Source of the DNA: Bacillota bacterium
GTDB lineage: Bacteria; Bacillota; Clostridia; Acetivibrionales; JAFADI01
Assembly: GCA_023424965.1 (NCBI GenBank)
Contig: JAFADI010000236.1
Location: 1-64,000, forward strand
DNA length: 64,000 nt
Direction of reading: 5' to 3'
Part shown: one piece after another, positions 16,774-25,184 of the stretch
Layout of the letters: each line of letters starts with the position of its first letter
Numbering within the stretch: position 1 is the stretch's first letter
Notes under the pieces: generated by a model
What the model was told of the DNA's origin: nothing
The model's database searches: none
What the model saw: only the letters and a program-made list of their open reading frames with translations
Position numbers and translations under genes: made by a program

Positions 16774-18087
16774 ATGTTTGTCTCTGAGGCTTTAAAAATC
16801 AACAAAAACAAGCATCTTGAAATAGGCGGCTGTGACTGCGTGGAGCTTGTTAAAGAATTCGGCTCTCCGCTCTATGTCATGGACGAGGGTCTTATAAGAA
16901 AAAACTGCAGGACCTATAAAAATTCAATGGAAAAGTATTACGGCGGCAAAGGGCTTGTACTGTTTGCAAGCAAAGCCTTCTGCACCATGGCCATGTGCAG
17001 GATTGCGGACCAGGAAGGCCTGGGCCTGGATGTGGTGTCCGGCGGAGAGCTTTATACCGCCATAAAGGCGGGATTCCCCATGGACAGGGTGTACTTTCAC
17101 GGGAACAACAAAACTATGGACGAAATTGAACTGGGAATCGAGCACAACATCCGCAGGTTTGTAGTAGATAACCGACAGGAGCTTGACAACATCAACAAAG
17201 CAGCTGCCGTAAAAGGGAAGACGGCAAACATTTCCTTTAGAATAAAGCCCGGGATCGATGCCCACACCCACGATTTTGTCCAGACGGGACAGATTGATTC
17301 AAAATTCGGGGTTGCCCTTGAAAACGGAGAGGCCCTTGAAATTTATAAATACGCTTCAAAGCTCAGCAATGTGAAAGTGGTGGGGGTTCACTGCCACATA
17401 GGTTCACAGATATTCGACCTGGCGCCTTTTGAATTGGCGGCAAAGGTTATGCTTGGTTTCATTGCCCAGGTAAAAAGGGAATTGGGGATTGAAATCGAGG
17501 AACTGAACCTGGGAGGCGGCTTTGGAATAAAATATATCCCGGAGCATGACCCCATTGAATACGACCACTACATTGCGTCCGTTTCCAGGGTGGTCAAGGA
17601 AGAGTGCGAAAGCCAGGGACTCAAGCAGCCCTACATCGTCATGGAACCCGGCAGGTCCATCGCCGCTCCGGCCGGTATTACACTGTACACGGTGGGAGCC
17701 GTAAAGGATATAAAAGACGTAAGAAAATACGTATCCGTAGACGGGGGGATGGGTGACAACCCAAGATACGCCCTTTACCAGTCCCCCTATGACGCCGTTC
17801 TGGCCAACAACCCGGAAGCCGAGAAGACAGAAAAGGTAACAATTGCAGGAAAGTGCTGCGAGTCGGGGGATATCCTTATCAAGGATGCCTGCATGCCGGA
17901 ATTGAAGCCCGGAGACACCCTGGCTGTTTTGGCCACAGGTGCTTATAACTACTCCATGTCCAGCAATTACAACCGGATTCCCAGACTTCCGGTGGTGCTG
18001 GTGAAGGATGGAATGGCCCGGCTGATTGTCAAGAGGGAAAGCTACGAAGATATTATAAGGAACGATATGCTGCCGGAGGATTTGTGA
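16774..18087 (+). CDS. lysA: diaminopimelate decarboxylase
   Basis: LysA converts meso-diaminopimelate to lysine with pyridoxal phosphate, the last step of lysine synthesis. The 437-residue protein is a fold III enzyme: K67 in LFASKAFC is the cofactor lysine, HCHIGSQI and the glycine-rich LGGGFGIKY contact the phosphate, and CCESGDIL supplies the partner-subunit catalytic cysteine. It stands alone between two terminators with its own promoter. The Shine-Dalgarno site is weak. No lysine riboswitch or T-box is visible, so regulation is unexplained. Confidence 0.95.
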   Translation: MFVSEALKINKNKHLEIGGCDCVELVKEFGSPLYVMDEGLIRKNCRTYKNSMEKYYGGKGLVLFASKAFCTMAMCRIADQEGLGLDVVSGGELYTAIKAGFPMDRVYFHGNNKTMDEIELGIEHNIRRFVVDNRQELDNINKAAAVKGKTANISFRIKPGIDAHTHDFVQTGQIDSKFGVALENGEALEIYKYASKLSNVKVVGVHCHIGSQIFDLAPFELAAKVMLGFIAQVKRELGIEIEELNLGGGFGIKYIPEHDPIEYDHYIASVSRVVKEECESQGLKQPYIVMEPGRSIAAPAGITLYTVGAVKDIKDVRKYVSVDGGMGDNPRYALYQSPYDAVLANNPEAEKTEKVTIAGKCCESGDILIKDACMPELKPGDTLAVLATGAYNYSMSSNYNRIPRLPVVLVKDGMARLIVKRESYEDIIRNDMLPEDL

Positions 18088-18120
18088 GGTGGCGTTCAGA
18101 AAATAGACAGCCCGAAAAGA

Positions 18121-18155
18121 AAGAGCACAGGAGAAGTTTGAAGTCCTGTGCTCTT
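18121..18155 (-). terminator. terminator between convergent lysA and protease gene
   Basis: AAGAGCACAGGA (18121-18132) and TCCTGTGCTCTT (18144-18155) form a perfect 12-pair stem with an 11-base loop. The flank on the minus-strand exit side is T-rich (TTCTTTTC), so it fits the minus-strand gene best, but it may serve both. Confidence 0.8.
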
Positions 18156-18169
18156 GTGTTACGCCGCTT

Positions 18170-18814
18170 TTAAAAACCGACAATGCCTCTTATACCGCTG
18201 TACACATACTGTGCGGGTATACCTACAATGTAAGTGGTTACTTTTGTTACGATCAGCAGGATCAAAATGATGGTGCTGTACTGCTCCAGTTTTTGCAGGA
18301 AGCCATAGCTCCTGGGGCTCACAATATTTGCAAGGATGTGGAATCCGTCCAGGGGAGGCAGTGGCAGCAGGTTGAAAATAAATAAAATGATGTTGATCCA
18401 GATGGTGGAATTAAATAACAGCAGTATATTGACAAAGAGGCTTTCACTCATGCCGCTGAAAACATTGGCGGTCAACATGACCTTAAGCAGGATGGAGAAA
18501 AGGACGGCAAGAAAGAGATTGGTTAAAGGCCCCGCCACCGACACAAGGATTTCGTCCCTCCTCGGATTCTTGTAATGCCTTGGGTTGATCTGGACAGGCT
18601 TCGCCCAGCCAAAGCCCACAAAAACAATCATCAAAAGACCGATGGGATCGATGTGGGGTAAGGGAGACAGGGTCAGCCTTCCCTGATTGCGCGGTGTAGG
18701 ATCTCCAAGCCTGTCAGACATATACGCATGGGCAAACTCATGACAGGAAAGCCCAATGATTATTCCGGGTATGGTAAGTAAAATTCTTATAGGGTCAAAA
18801 TCAAACATAAACAA
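18170..18814 (-). CDS. site-2 protease family (M50) membrane protease
   Basis: The 214-residue product is an intramembrane zinc metalloprotease-like protein with about five spans. The zinc motif HEFAH is at residues 25-29 in IIGLSCHEFAHAYMSDRLGD, and the second metal motif lies in LPLPPLDGFHIL. This short subgroup, without PDZ or CBS domains, is common in clostridia and in many other bacteria; its substrates are generally unknown. The ATG at 18814 follows AGGAGTTG on the minus strand. It is monocistronic, divergent from trpS and convergent with lysA. Confidence 0.9.
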   Translation of the reverse strand: MFMFDFDPIRILLTIPGIIIGLSCHEFAHAYMSDRLGDPTPRNQGRLTLSPLPHIDPIGLLMIVFVGFGWAKPVQINPRHYKNPRRDEILVSVAGPLTNLFLAVLFSILLKVMLTANVFSGMSESLFVNILLLFNSTIWINIILFIFNLLPLPPLDGFHILANIVSPRSYGFLQKLEQYSTIILILLIVTKVTTYIVGIPAQYVYSGIRGIVGF

Positions 18815-18967
18815 CTCCTAAATTTTTCGTCATTCTAAAATTTTACCAGATGTATGGCATATTGTCCAGGCGACTGCTATCCTAAAAAACGGTTTGTATT
18901 GTATACAAAGCCTGTAATGTGCTATTATAATCTATGAATAACGACACAACAGGAGAGTGAACAGCAC

Positions 18968-19954
18968 ATGAAAAAAGGTACTATCTTAAGCGGCATGAGG
19001 CCAACAGGTGCGCTCCATCTGGGAAATTATTTCGGAGCCCTGGAGAACTGGGTAAGGCTCCAGGATGAATACGACTGCTTTTTTACTGTTGTCGATTGGC
19101 ATGCCCTCACCACCGGATACGAAGATACGTCACAAATAAAAAATAATATAAATGAACTTGTCATCGATTGGCTCAGCGCAGGACTGGACCCGGAAAAGTG
19201 CACTTTTTTCCTCCAGTCGCAGGTAAAGGAGCATGCGGAGCTGCATTTGCTGTTCTCCATGATCACCCCCCTGTCCTGGCTGTACCGATGTCCTACGTAT
19301 AAGGAACAGCTTTCCCAGATGAAGGACAGGAATATCGCCACTTATGGATTTTTGGGCTATCCATGCCTTCAGGCGGCGGACATCCTGGTTTACAGCGCCG
19401 ATACCGTTCCCGTAGGGGAAGACCAGCTGCCCCACATCGAGCTTACCAGGGAAATCGCAAGGCGGTTCAACTTCATGTACGGGGACGTGCTTCCGGAACC
19501 CAAGTCGCTGCTGACAAAAGCGAAGGTTCTCCCGGGCATCGACGGCAGGAAAATGAGCAAAAGCTACGGGAATACCATTGCCCTTTCCGACAGTCCCGAC
19601 GACATAAGGAAAAAGGTAAGTCAGATGATTACCGACCCTGCCAGAATCAGAAAGGATGACCCGGGCCACCCGGAGGTTTGTGCGGTGTTTGCCTTCCACA
19701 AGGTGTTCAACGAAAGTGAAGTACCGGAAATCGAAGCAAACTGCCGGGGCGGAAAGATCGGCTGTGTGGCCTGTAAAAAGAACCTGGCCAACAAGATGGT
19801 GGAATACATGGAGCCCATCTACGAAAGGCGTCAGGAAGTGATAAAGAAGCCCCAGTACATCAGGGAAATTATCGAAAAGGGAAATGAAGCCGCCAGAAAG
19901 GCCGCAGGCGAGACAATGAAAAAGGTCCGCGAGGCGATGAAAATAGATTGGTAA
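18968..19954 (+). CDS. trpS: tryptophanyl-tRNA synthetase
   Basis: TrpS charges tRNA-Trp with tryptophan. The 328-residue class I synthetase has the HIGH-like HLGN (17-20) and KMSKS (195-199) motifs and the TrpS pattern PVGEDQLPHIELTREIARRFN. Length is normal. Start ATG is preceded by GGAGAG. The 150-base upstream gap has no T-box leader, unlike many clostridial synthetase genes. scpA follows 18 bases downstream, so it may be co-transcribed with the condensin-loader genes. Confidence 0.96.
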   Translation: MKKGTILSGMRPTGALHLGNYFGALENWVRLQDEYDCFFTVVDWHALTTGYEDTSQIKNNINELVIDWLSAGLDPEKCTFFLQSQVKEHAELHLLFSMITPLSWLYRCPTYKEQLSQMKDRNIATYGFLGYPCLQAADILVYSADTVPVGEDQLPHIELTREIARRFNFMYGDVLPEPKSLLTKAKVLPGIDGRKMSKSYGNTIALSDSPDDIRKKVSQMITDPARIRKDDPGHPEVCAVFAFHKVFNESEVPEIEANCRGGKIGCVACKKNLANKMVEYMEPIYERRQEVIKKPQYIREIIEKGNEAARKAAGETMKKVREAMKIDW

Positions 19955-19972
19955 CCGGATGGGGGTTAAAGC

Positions 19973-20761
19973 TTGGAAAGTGCGTTAACCAAAGCGTGCA
20001 CAATAAAAATACAGAATTTTGAAGGTCCCTTTGACCTTTTGTTCCACCTTATCGAAAAAAATCAGGTCAACATCTATGACATACCCATCAACGAGATTAC
20101 GGACCAGTATATGGACTATCTTTTTGCCATGAAGGAGATGGACCTGGAAATCGCCAGCGAATTTCTCGTTATGGCGGCAACCCTCCTTCACATAAAGTCA
20201 AGGATGCTTTTGCCGGACCGCAAGGAGAAGCAGGAAGAAGATATCGACCCGAGGGAAGAGCTTATCCTGAAGCTGGTGGAATATAAGAAATACAAGGAGT
20301 TTTCGGCTGCGCTGAAGATCCGTGAATCCGAGTGGGAGAAGGTCTATTACAAGCTGCCGGAAATCATCGAAGCCGTCTGGGAGGAGCCTCTGCTGGAATT
20401 GAATCCGGAGGAGCTCAGGAATGTGTACACTACCATCATGGAACGCAATGAGAAGAAAATGAACCGGAATGTGGGAAAGATCACACAAATCCTCCAGCAT
20501 GAAAAGGTTTCATTGAAGAGCAAAATGAGGGAAGTACTGAGAACGCTTTTAAATAAAGCCTTTCTGAAGTTCTCCGATCTCTTCAGCCTTAAAAACAGGT
20601 CCAGGACAGAAGTAGTCACAGGCTTTCTGGCGATTCTGGAGCTGTCCAAGACCAAGAGGGTGAAGATCGAGCAGAAAAGCCAGTTCTCCGACATCCTCAT
20701 TTATGGGAACTCCGGCTATGAGCAGGATATCCAACAGGAAGAGACCGCCGAAATAACTTAG
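19973..20761 (+). CDS. scpA: segregation and condensation protein A
   Basis: ScpA is the kleisin that bridges the SMC heads and drives chromosome condensation and segregation. The 262-residue protein has the N-terminal SMC-binding part (FEGPFDLLFHLIEKNQVNIYD) and a C-terminal winged helix (about 185-245). It starts with TTG 19973, with GGGGGTT upstream. It is followed after 33 bases by scpB, the usual pairing. The matching smc gene is in this window near 58 kb. Confidence 0.94.
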   Translation: MESALTKACTIKIQNFEGPFDLLFHLIEKNQVNIYDIPINEITDQYMDYLFAMKEMDLEIASEFLVMAATLLHIKSRMLLPDRKEKQEEDIDPREELILKLVEYKKYKEFSAALKIRESEWEKVYYKLPEIIEAVWEEPLLELNPEELRNVYTTIMERNEKKMNRNVGKITQILQHEKVSLKSKMREVLRTLLNKAFLKFSDLFSLKNRSRTEVVTGFLAILELSKTKRVKIEQKSQFSDILIYGNSGYEQDIQQEETAEIT

Positions 20762-20794
20762 AGGGAACCCGGCGGCATGGAGGTTAAGAGGTCA

Positions 20795-21343
20795 ATGGAA
20801 ATAAAAAATATAGAAGCGGTGATCGAAGGCCTGCTTTTTACATCGGGGGACGCCCTTCCCATCGAACGCCTGGCGGAAATCCTTGAAATCGACAGGAAGG
20901 CCCTCAAGCTGATTATGGGAAATATGGTCAATAATTACAGGCATTCCAACAGGGGCATTATGATCAGGGAAATCGACAATTCCTATCAGCTATGTACTAG
21001 GCCGGAACACTTCGAGTATATAAAAAAACTGGCAGAACCCAGGCACAAGCAGGGATTGTCCCAGGCAGCCTTTGAAACTCTGGCCATCACGGCATACAAC
21101 CAGCCCATAACAAGGGCAAAAATCGAACAAATCAGGGGAGTGAATTCCGACAGCGCCGTAGCGCGGCTGATGGAGAGGAATCTGATCAGAGAAGCGGGCA
21201 GAATGGACGCCCCGGGTAAACCCATCCTGTATGAAACTACAGAGGAGTTTCTGAGATCCTTCGGCTTTAAGTCTATTTCCGACCTGCCGGTGCTTGAGAT
21301 GAATGAGATTGTGACTTTAAAGGAAAACGAACCCCTGGAATAG
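20795..21343 (+). CDS. scpB: segregation and condensation protein B
   Basis: ScpB is the dimeric winged-helix partner that stabilises ScpA in the SMC complex. The product, 182 residues from ATG 20795, begins MEIKNIEAVIEGLLFTSGD and contains two winged helices, the second with LAITAYNQPITRAKIEQIRG, a family marker. I chose 20795 because GGAGG and AAGAGG lie just upstream; an in-frame ATG at 20777 would add six residues. DUF2953 and ytfJ follow on the same strand, as in many clostridia. Confidence 0.94.
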   Translation: MEIKNIEAVIEGLLFTSGDALPIERLAEILEIDRKALKLIMGNMVNNYRHSNRGIMIREIDNSYQLCTRPEHFEYIKKLAEPRHKQGLSQAAFETLAITAYNQPITRAKIEQIRGVNSDSAVARLMERNLIREAGRMDAPGKPILYETTEEFLRSFGFKSISDLPVLEMNEIVTLKENEPLE

Positions 21344-21384
21344 ATGGAAAAATAAAGGGAAAAATAACCGGATGAGGTGTAAAA

Positions 21385-21990
21385 ATGCTTTATCCGGTTT
21401 TTTTTATTGGAATACTGCTGATACTGTTTATCGGTTTTGCTTTCACCAAAGCCCGGTTGCTCCTGGAATACGGCTTTGACGGGAAATCAGGCAAGCTGGT
21501 GCTCACCTTTATCCTCCTCCGGGGGCTGGTGAAATACCGTTACATTGTAACCGACAGGGAAAAAAAGGGAGAGGGTGAAAAGCGTGCCGAAATGGCCGAT
21601 GTCTACGTACGATTTAAGCAGTCTTACCGGCAGTTTTACGAAACAGGAAAGTCAATAAAGGATTATTTGGAAAAAAAGCTCCTCGTAGAGGATCTGCGGA
21701 TTGACATGACACTGGGAACCGGAGACGCTTGCCATACGGGAATTCTAAGCGGGATGGCCTGGGCCGCCACCGGAATACTGGTCTCCTTTGTTTCAAATAC
21801 TTTTGAAACCGGAAAACTACACTGCAATATTAAGCCAGATTTCTCAAAACCTGTATTCAAGGTTGATTTCGACTGCATATTTAGCTTAAAAGTTGTCCAT
21901 ATTATAGTGGTAAGCGTTAAATTTCTTTTTCACTATATAAAAAACAGGCGAAAACATAAAAGAATGATAGGTGGTGACATAAGTGGCTGA
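21385..21990 (+). CDS. DUF2953 membrane protein
   Basis: The 201-residue protein starts with a membrane helix (about 4-22), then a soluble segment, with a DUF2953-type conserved region around LVEDLRIDMTLGTGDACHTGILSGMAW and a hydrophobic part after it, ending in a basic tail. DUF2953 genes lie next to ytfJ in spore formers and are thought to be sporulation-related by context. The ATG follows GATGAGGTG. It overlaps ytfJ by 8 bases, so the two are coupled. Molecular function is unknown. Confidence 0.85.
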   Translation: MLYPVFFIGILLILFIGFAFTKARLLLEYGFDGKSGKLVLTFILLRGLVKYRYIVTDREKKGEGEKRAEMADVYVRFKQSYRQFYETGKSIKDYLEKKLLVEDLRIDMTLGTGDACHTGILSGMAWAATGILVSFVSNTFETGKLHCNIKPDFSKPVFKVDFDCIFSLKVVHIIVVSVKFLFHYIKNRRKHKRMIGGDISG

Positions 21991-22471
21991 TCATCCGATT
22001 GAAGGTTTAATGACAACGGCAATGCAAAGCATTAAAGACATGGTGGATGTCAATACCATCGTGGGAGATGCGGTGCAGGCCCCGGACGGGACAGTGATCA
22101 TTCCCATTTCAAAGGTTTCTTTCGGGTTTGCGGCAGGTGGAGGAGAATACAATTCCTGCTGCCGTATCGACGAGGAAGAGGATGACGACGAGGAAGAGGG
22201 CAGCAGAGGCGGGAGTAAAGGGAAATTTCCCTTTGCGGGAGGCAGTGGCGCCGGAGTGAGCATCAATCCCGTAGCTTTCATGGTTGTGGGACAGAACCAG
22301 ATAAAGCTTTTGCCGGTGAATGTGAATTCTTCCCTTGAGAAAGTGCTTGAACTGGTGCCGGATCTGATTGAGAAGGCAAACGAAACCATAAGGAAAAAAA
22401 TAACCGTAAGAAAAGAAGTGAAAACGGGAGATACCATCGGGCAGATAAAAAAAGATATAGAAAACGAATAA
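21983..22471 (+). CDS. ytfJ: sporulation protein YtfJ (GerW family)
   Basis: YtfJ/GerW is a spore protein; in Bacillus GerW affects germination. The 162-residue product has the family core, with AMQSIKDMVDVNTIVGDAV and PDGTVIIPISKVSFGFAAGG, and a C-terminal helix. Residues about 60-75 form a very acidic stretch (EEEDDDEEEG) followed by a glycine/serine-rich loop, where relatives often vary. Start is GTG 21983 after AGGTGGTG, within the end of the DUF2953 gene. A terminator begins at its stop codon. Confidence 0.92.
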   Translation: MADHPIEGLMTTAMQSIKDMVDVNTIVGDAVQAPDGTVIIPISKVSFGFAAGGGEYNSCCRIDEEEDDDEEEGSRGGSKGKFPFAGGSGAGVSINPVAFMVVGQNQIKLLPVNVNSSLEKVLELVPDLIEKANETIRKKITVRKEVKTGDTIGQIKKDIENE

Positions 22472-22500
22472 GTGGGAGATTCAAATACCCACTTTTTTCT
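22470..22500 (+). terminator. terminator after ytfJ
   Basis: AAGTGGG (22470-22476) pairs with CCCACTT (22488-22494) and is followed by six T in total. The stem begins inside the ytfJ stop codon. Confidence 0.87.
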
Positions 22501-22536
22501 TTTTGCTGTGTTTATGATATAATCAATTTCAAATAG

Positions 22537-22598
22537 GGGGACAGTTCTCAACTTTCTTTACAAAGAGCCGTAAGTGTAAAAGGTTGGGGACTGTCCCC
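22537..22598. repeat. REP/MITE-like palindrome upstream of rluB
   Basis: GGGGACAGTTCTCAAC (22537-22552) pairs with GTTGGGGACTGTCCCC (22583-22598) in a 16-pair stem with two G-U pairs, and the inside (CTTTAC with GTAAAAG) pairs further. From memory, GGGGACAGTTCTCAAC palindromes recur in many bacterial genomes and are linked with IS200-like REP-associated transposases. No transposase is present here. It sits 30 bases before rluB, so it lies in the leader. An extended -10 (TGATATAAT, 22515-22523) precedes it. Confidence 0.7.
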
Positions 22599-22627
22599 AG
22601 AGATAAAATGGAGGCCAGAGGACGGAG

Positions 22628-23365
22628 ATGAGGCTGCAAAAATATCTTGCCCGGTGCGGGGTGGCTTCCCGCCGGAAAGCGGAAGAACTTATCGCGCAGG
22701 GCCGGGTAAAAGTCAACGGGATAGTGGTGACGGACATGGGGGTCAAAGTAGCTCCCGGCATGCAGGTGCTTGTGGATGGAAAGGAAGTTGTCCAGGAAGA
22801 GAACAAGGTGTATGTGCTTGTAAACAAACCTGCCGGATATGTAACGACTTCAAAAGACCAGTTTTCCAGGAAAACGGTACTGGACCTGGTTTCCGACATA
22901 AAAGAAAGGATATATCCCGTGGGGAGGCTGGACTATGACACCTCGGGACTGCTCATCCTGACCAATGACGGGGATTTTTCCTACAGGCTCACCCATCCCA
23001 GCCATGAAATCCATAAAACATATCTGGCTGAAATTGAAGGACTGCCTTCCCCGCAGGAAATAGAGCTTTTTCAAAAGGGCTTGCATATCGAAGACTACAA
23101 AACGGCCCCCGCCAGGCTTAGGATTGTCAAAAGCCACAGGGAAAGGCCGGTTGTTGAAATTATCATTCATGAGGGACGGAACAGGCAGGTGAGAAAAATG
23201 TGTGCTGCCATAGGACATCCGGTAATCAGCCTCAAAAGGATTTCGATCGGGGAAGTGAAGCTGGGGAACATGCTGGAGGGGCATTGGAGGCACCTGACAT
23301 CTGATGAGCTAAAGTCCCTGGAGGGAAAAAATCAGGGCGGCCCTGAAGCCGCCCCGAGAATTTAA
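22628..23365 (+). CDS. rluB: 23S rRNA pseudouridine synthase (RsuA/RluB/RluF family)
   Basis: The enzyme converts a uridine to pseudouridine in ribosomal RNA. The 245-residue protein has an N-terminal S4 RNA-binding domain (MRLQKYLARCGVASRRKAEE, about 1-60) and a catalytic domain with D102 in GRLDYDTSGLLILTNDG. Placement after scpA-scpB-ytfJ is the RluB locus of Bacillus and clostridia. ATG follows GGAGACGG-like sequence about 10 bases before. A GC-rich inverted repeat (GGGCGGC/GCCGCCC) at the very 3' end lacks a T run. Confidence 0.92.
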   Translation: MRLQKYLARCGVASRRKAEELIAQGRVKVNGIVVTDMGVKVAPGMQVLVDGKEVVQEENKVYVLVNKPAGYVTTSKDQFSRKTVLDLVSDIKERIYPVGRLDYDTSGLLILTNDGDFSYRLTHPSHEIHKTYLAEIEGLPSPQEIELFQKGLHIEDYKTAPARLRIVKSHRERPVVEIIIHEGRNRQVRKMCAAIGHPVISLKRISIGEVKLGNMLEGHWRHLTSDELKSLEGKNQGGPEAAPRI

Positions 23366-23370
23366 CAGCT

Positions 23371-23547
23371 TTATTGCTTATTATGCGGATTCTTGTAGCT
23401 GGCACAAAGAGTTTCATCATAGGGTGCACCGCTGTCGGACTTGGCCGATGCACTGACCTGGACGGTGTCCAGGGTACAGTAATTGTCCTTCTTTGCATTG
23501 TACTGGCAGCTTCCTACCGAACATAAAATTCTTTGACAGCTAGGCAT
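23371..23547 (-). CDS. DUF1540 small cysteine-rich protein
   Basis: This 58-residue protein has cysteines at 4, 9, 14, 24 and 48 in the DUF1540 pattern (Cx4Cx4CxYN, then CxLDxVxV and a final C), likely a metal-binding fold. AAAGGAGG lies about 10 bases before the ATG, which fixes the start inside a longer open frame. DUF1540 proteins are common and unexplained in clostridia; some have two copies of the domain, this one has a single copy. It is convergent with rluB, with 5 bases between stops. Confidence 0.85.
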   Translation of the reverse strand: MPSCQRILCSVGSCQYNAKKDNYCTLDTVQVSASAKSDSGAPYDETLCASYKNPHNKQ

Positions 23548-23677
23548 ATCCGTATTCCTCCTTTGGCATCCGAGGTCTGATATATTTTGCCGCAAAAATT
23601 TTGCGTCGGTATTATTCTTTACGGATTTAAAATAAATATAAATGAACAATTTTCTTATTCGGAATGTGGAGGTTGAA

Positions 23678-23911
23678 ATGCTTATATTTGTGATTTTGCT
23701 CCTTGTCATCGCCATGTGTTTCAGTTTATTCAACTATTGGTTTCAGAAGGACAAATACAAAAGACTTGCAAAGGAGGAAATAAAAAAATTAAATCCTTTA
23801 AATTCTCCTTCTTACTGGCTGGCATATTTTATAATAACATTTGTTGCCACGCTCTCCATCATTACGTATTACATCTATAAGTTGTACATGCAGATTCTCA
23901 AGCTTTCCTAG
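23678..23911 (+). CDS. small two-span membrane protein
   Basis: The 77-residue product has two hydrophobic helices (about 1-20 and 48-70) separated by a basic loop (WFQKDKYKRLAKEEIKKLN). GTGGAGG at 23666-23672 is five bases before ATG 23678, which supports translation. I recognise no family. It diverges from the DUF1540 gene and precedes the aguA promoter. No terminator is evident after it. Confidence 0.6.
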   Translation: MLIFVILLLVIAMCFSLFNYWFQKDKYKRLAKEEIKKLNPLNSPSYWLAYFIITFVATLSIITYYIYKLYMQILKLS

Positions 23912-23932
23912 GAATTGGCCCCTTAAATTTTT

Positions 23933-23961
23933 TTGACAAAAGTCCTGTTCCAATTTAAAAT
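23933..23961 (+). promoter_or_regulatory. promoter of the aguA-aguB operon
   Basis: TTGACA (23933-23938) and TAAAAT (23956-23961) with a 17-base spacer make one of the best consensus promoters in the window. It leaves a leader of about 140 bases before aguA. Confidence 0.78.
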
Positions 23962-24108
23962 GGTAATGTTTTTGTTGAAATTTGAAGCTGTTTGGTTCAT
24001 AATGTCATATAAATATAATATTGTTTTGCGGGGAAATCAATTTTAAATAGAGATGAAGCCGGGATTTTGAAATCACCGGTAAAAAGCGCTTGATCGGGGA
24101 GAAAAAAT

Positions 24109-25146
24109 ATGTATCCAGCAGAGATTGGTTTTAGAATGCCGCCGGAATGGTCAAAGCACGAACGCACTTTTATGGAGTGGCCCATAAAAGAAGCCGGGTG
24201 GCCGGGTCCTCTTGAAGAGATCTATGAAGCTTTTATTGACGCCGCAAAAAAAATCTCGATGTTTGAGCCGGTTACCATGATTGCGGAACCGAAAGTTGCA
24301 AGCCTCGCCGCAAAAAAATGCGGTCCGAGGATCGATGTGCTCCAGTTGGAACACAATGATTCCTGGATCCGGGATAACGGTCCCACCTTTGTTGTCAATG
24401 AAAAGGGTGAGATGGCAGGAGTGAACTGGATATTCAATGCCTGGGGAGGGAAATACCCTGCGGACAAGGATAACCTTGTGGGTTCCAGTGTACTGAAGGT
24501 GTTTGGGATACCCTGTTTTAACGCCCCCTTTATAATGGAAGGGGGATCGGTACACGTGGACGGCGAGGGGACGCTGCTGACAACGGAGGAATGTCTGCTC
24601 AACAGGAACAGGAATCCTCAGCTGGGCAGGGAGGAAATCGAGGAACAGCTCAAAAAGTATCTCAATGTGGAAAAAATAGTCTGGCTGAAAAGAGGTTTAT
24701 ACGGGGACGATACGGATGGGCATGTGGATAACGTGGCCTGTTTTGCAAGGCCGGGGGTTATTCTCATACAGACAACCCGGAAGCCTTCCGATCCCAACTA
24801 TGAAAACTCCATGGAAAACCTGGACATATTAAAAAAGGCCAGGGACGCCAGGGGAAGGAGCTTTGAAATCGTTGAAATCGAGCAGCCCCCCGAGGTTTTT
24901 TACGAGGGAATGCGGTTAACGCTCAGTTATATAAACTTTTATTTTGTGAATGGTGGAATCATACTTCCTGTCTTTGGCGGAGACTGCTCGGAATGGGATG
25001 AAAAGGCAACCGCGGTGATAAGTAAAGTTTTTCCCGACAGGAAGATTGTGACAATCGATGGAATGCCGATCGCCCGCGGCGGAGGAAATATTCACTGTGC
25101 TACACAGCAAATGCCCGTCGGAAGGCCTGCGAGACTCAATTTGTAG
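24109..25146 (+). CDS. aguA: agmatine deiminase
   Basis: AguA hydrolyses agmatine to N-carbamoylputrescine and ammonia, a step from arginine to putrescine. The 345-residue cytosolic protein belongs to the peptidyl-arginine deiminase fold: start MYPAEIGFRMPPEWSKHE, substrate segment DSWIRDNGPTF, HVDGEGTLL, GDDTDGHVDN, and the nucleophile C330 in GGGNIHCATQQMP. GGGGAG precedes the ATG. aguB follows after 38 bases, giving a two-step pathway in one operon. An arginine decarboxylase is not in the window. Confidence 0.96.
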   Translation: MYPAEIGFRMPPEWSKHERTFMEWPIKEAGWPGPLEEIYEAFIDAAKKISMFEPVTMIAEPKVASLAAKKCGPRIDVLQLEHNDSWIRDNGPTFVVNEKGEMAGVNWIFNAWGGKYPADKDNLVGSSVLKVFGIPCFNAPFIMEGGSVHVDGEGTLLTTEECLLNRNRNPQLGREEIEEQLKKYLNVEKIVWLKRGLYGDDTDGHVDNVACFARPGVILIQTTRKPSDPNYENSMENLDILKKARDARGRSFEIVEIEQPPEVFYEGMRLTLSYINFYFVNGGIILPVFGGDCSEWDEKATAVISKVFPDRKIVTIDGMPIARGGGNIHCATQQMPVGRPARLNL

Positions 25147-25184
25147 GCCGTAAGCCATCGGCGCCGGATGAAGAGGTGAATTTT

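Noticed and set aside
18815..18967. Possible T-box leader before trpS
   Set aside because: The gap is only about 150 bases and no specifier loop, T-box sequence or terminator was found.
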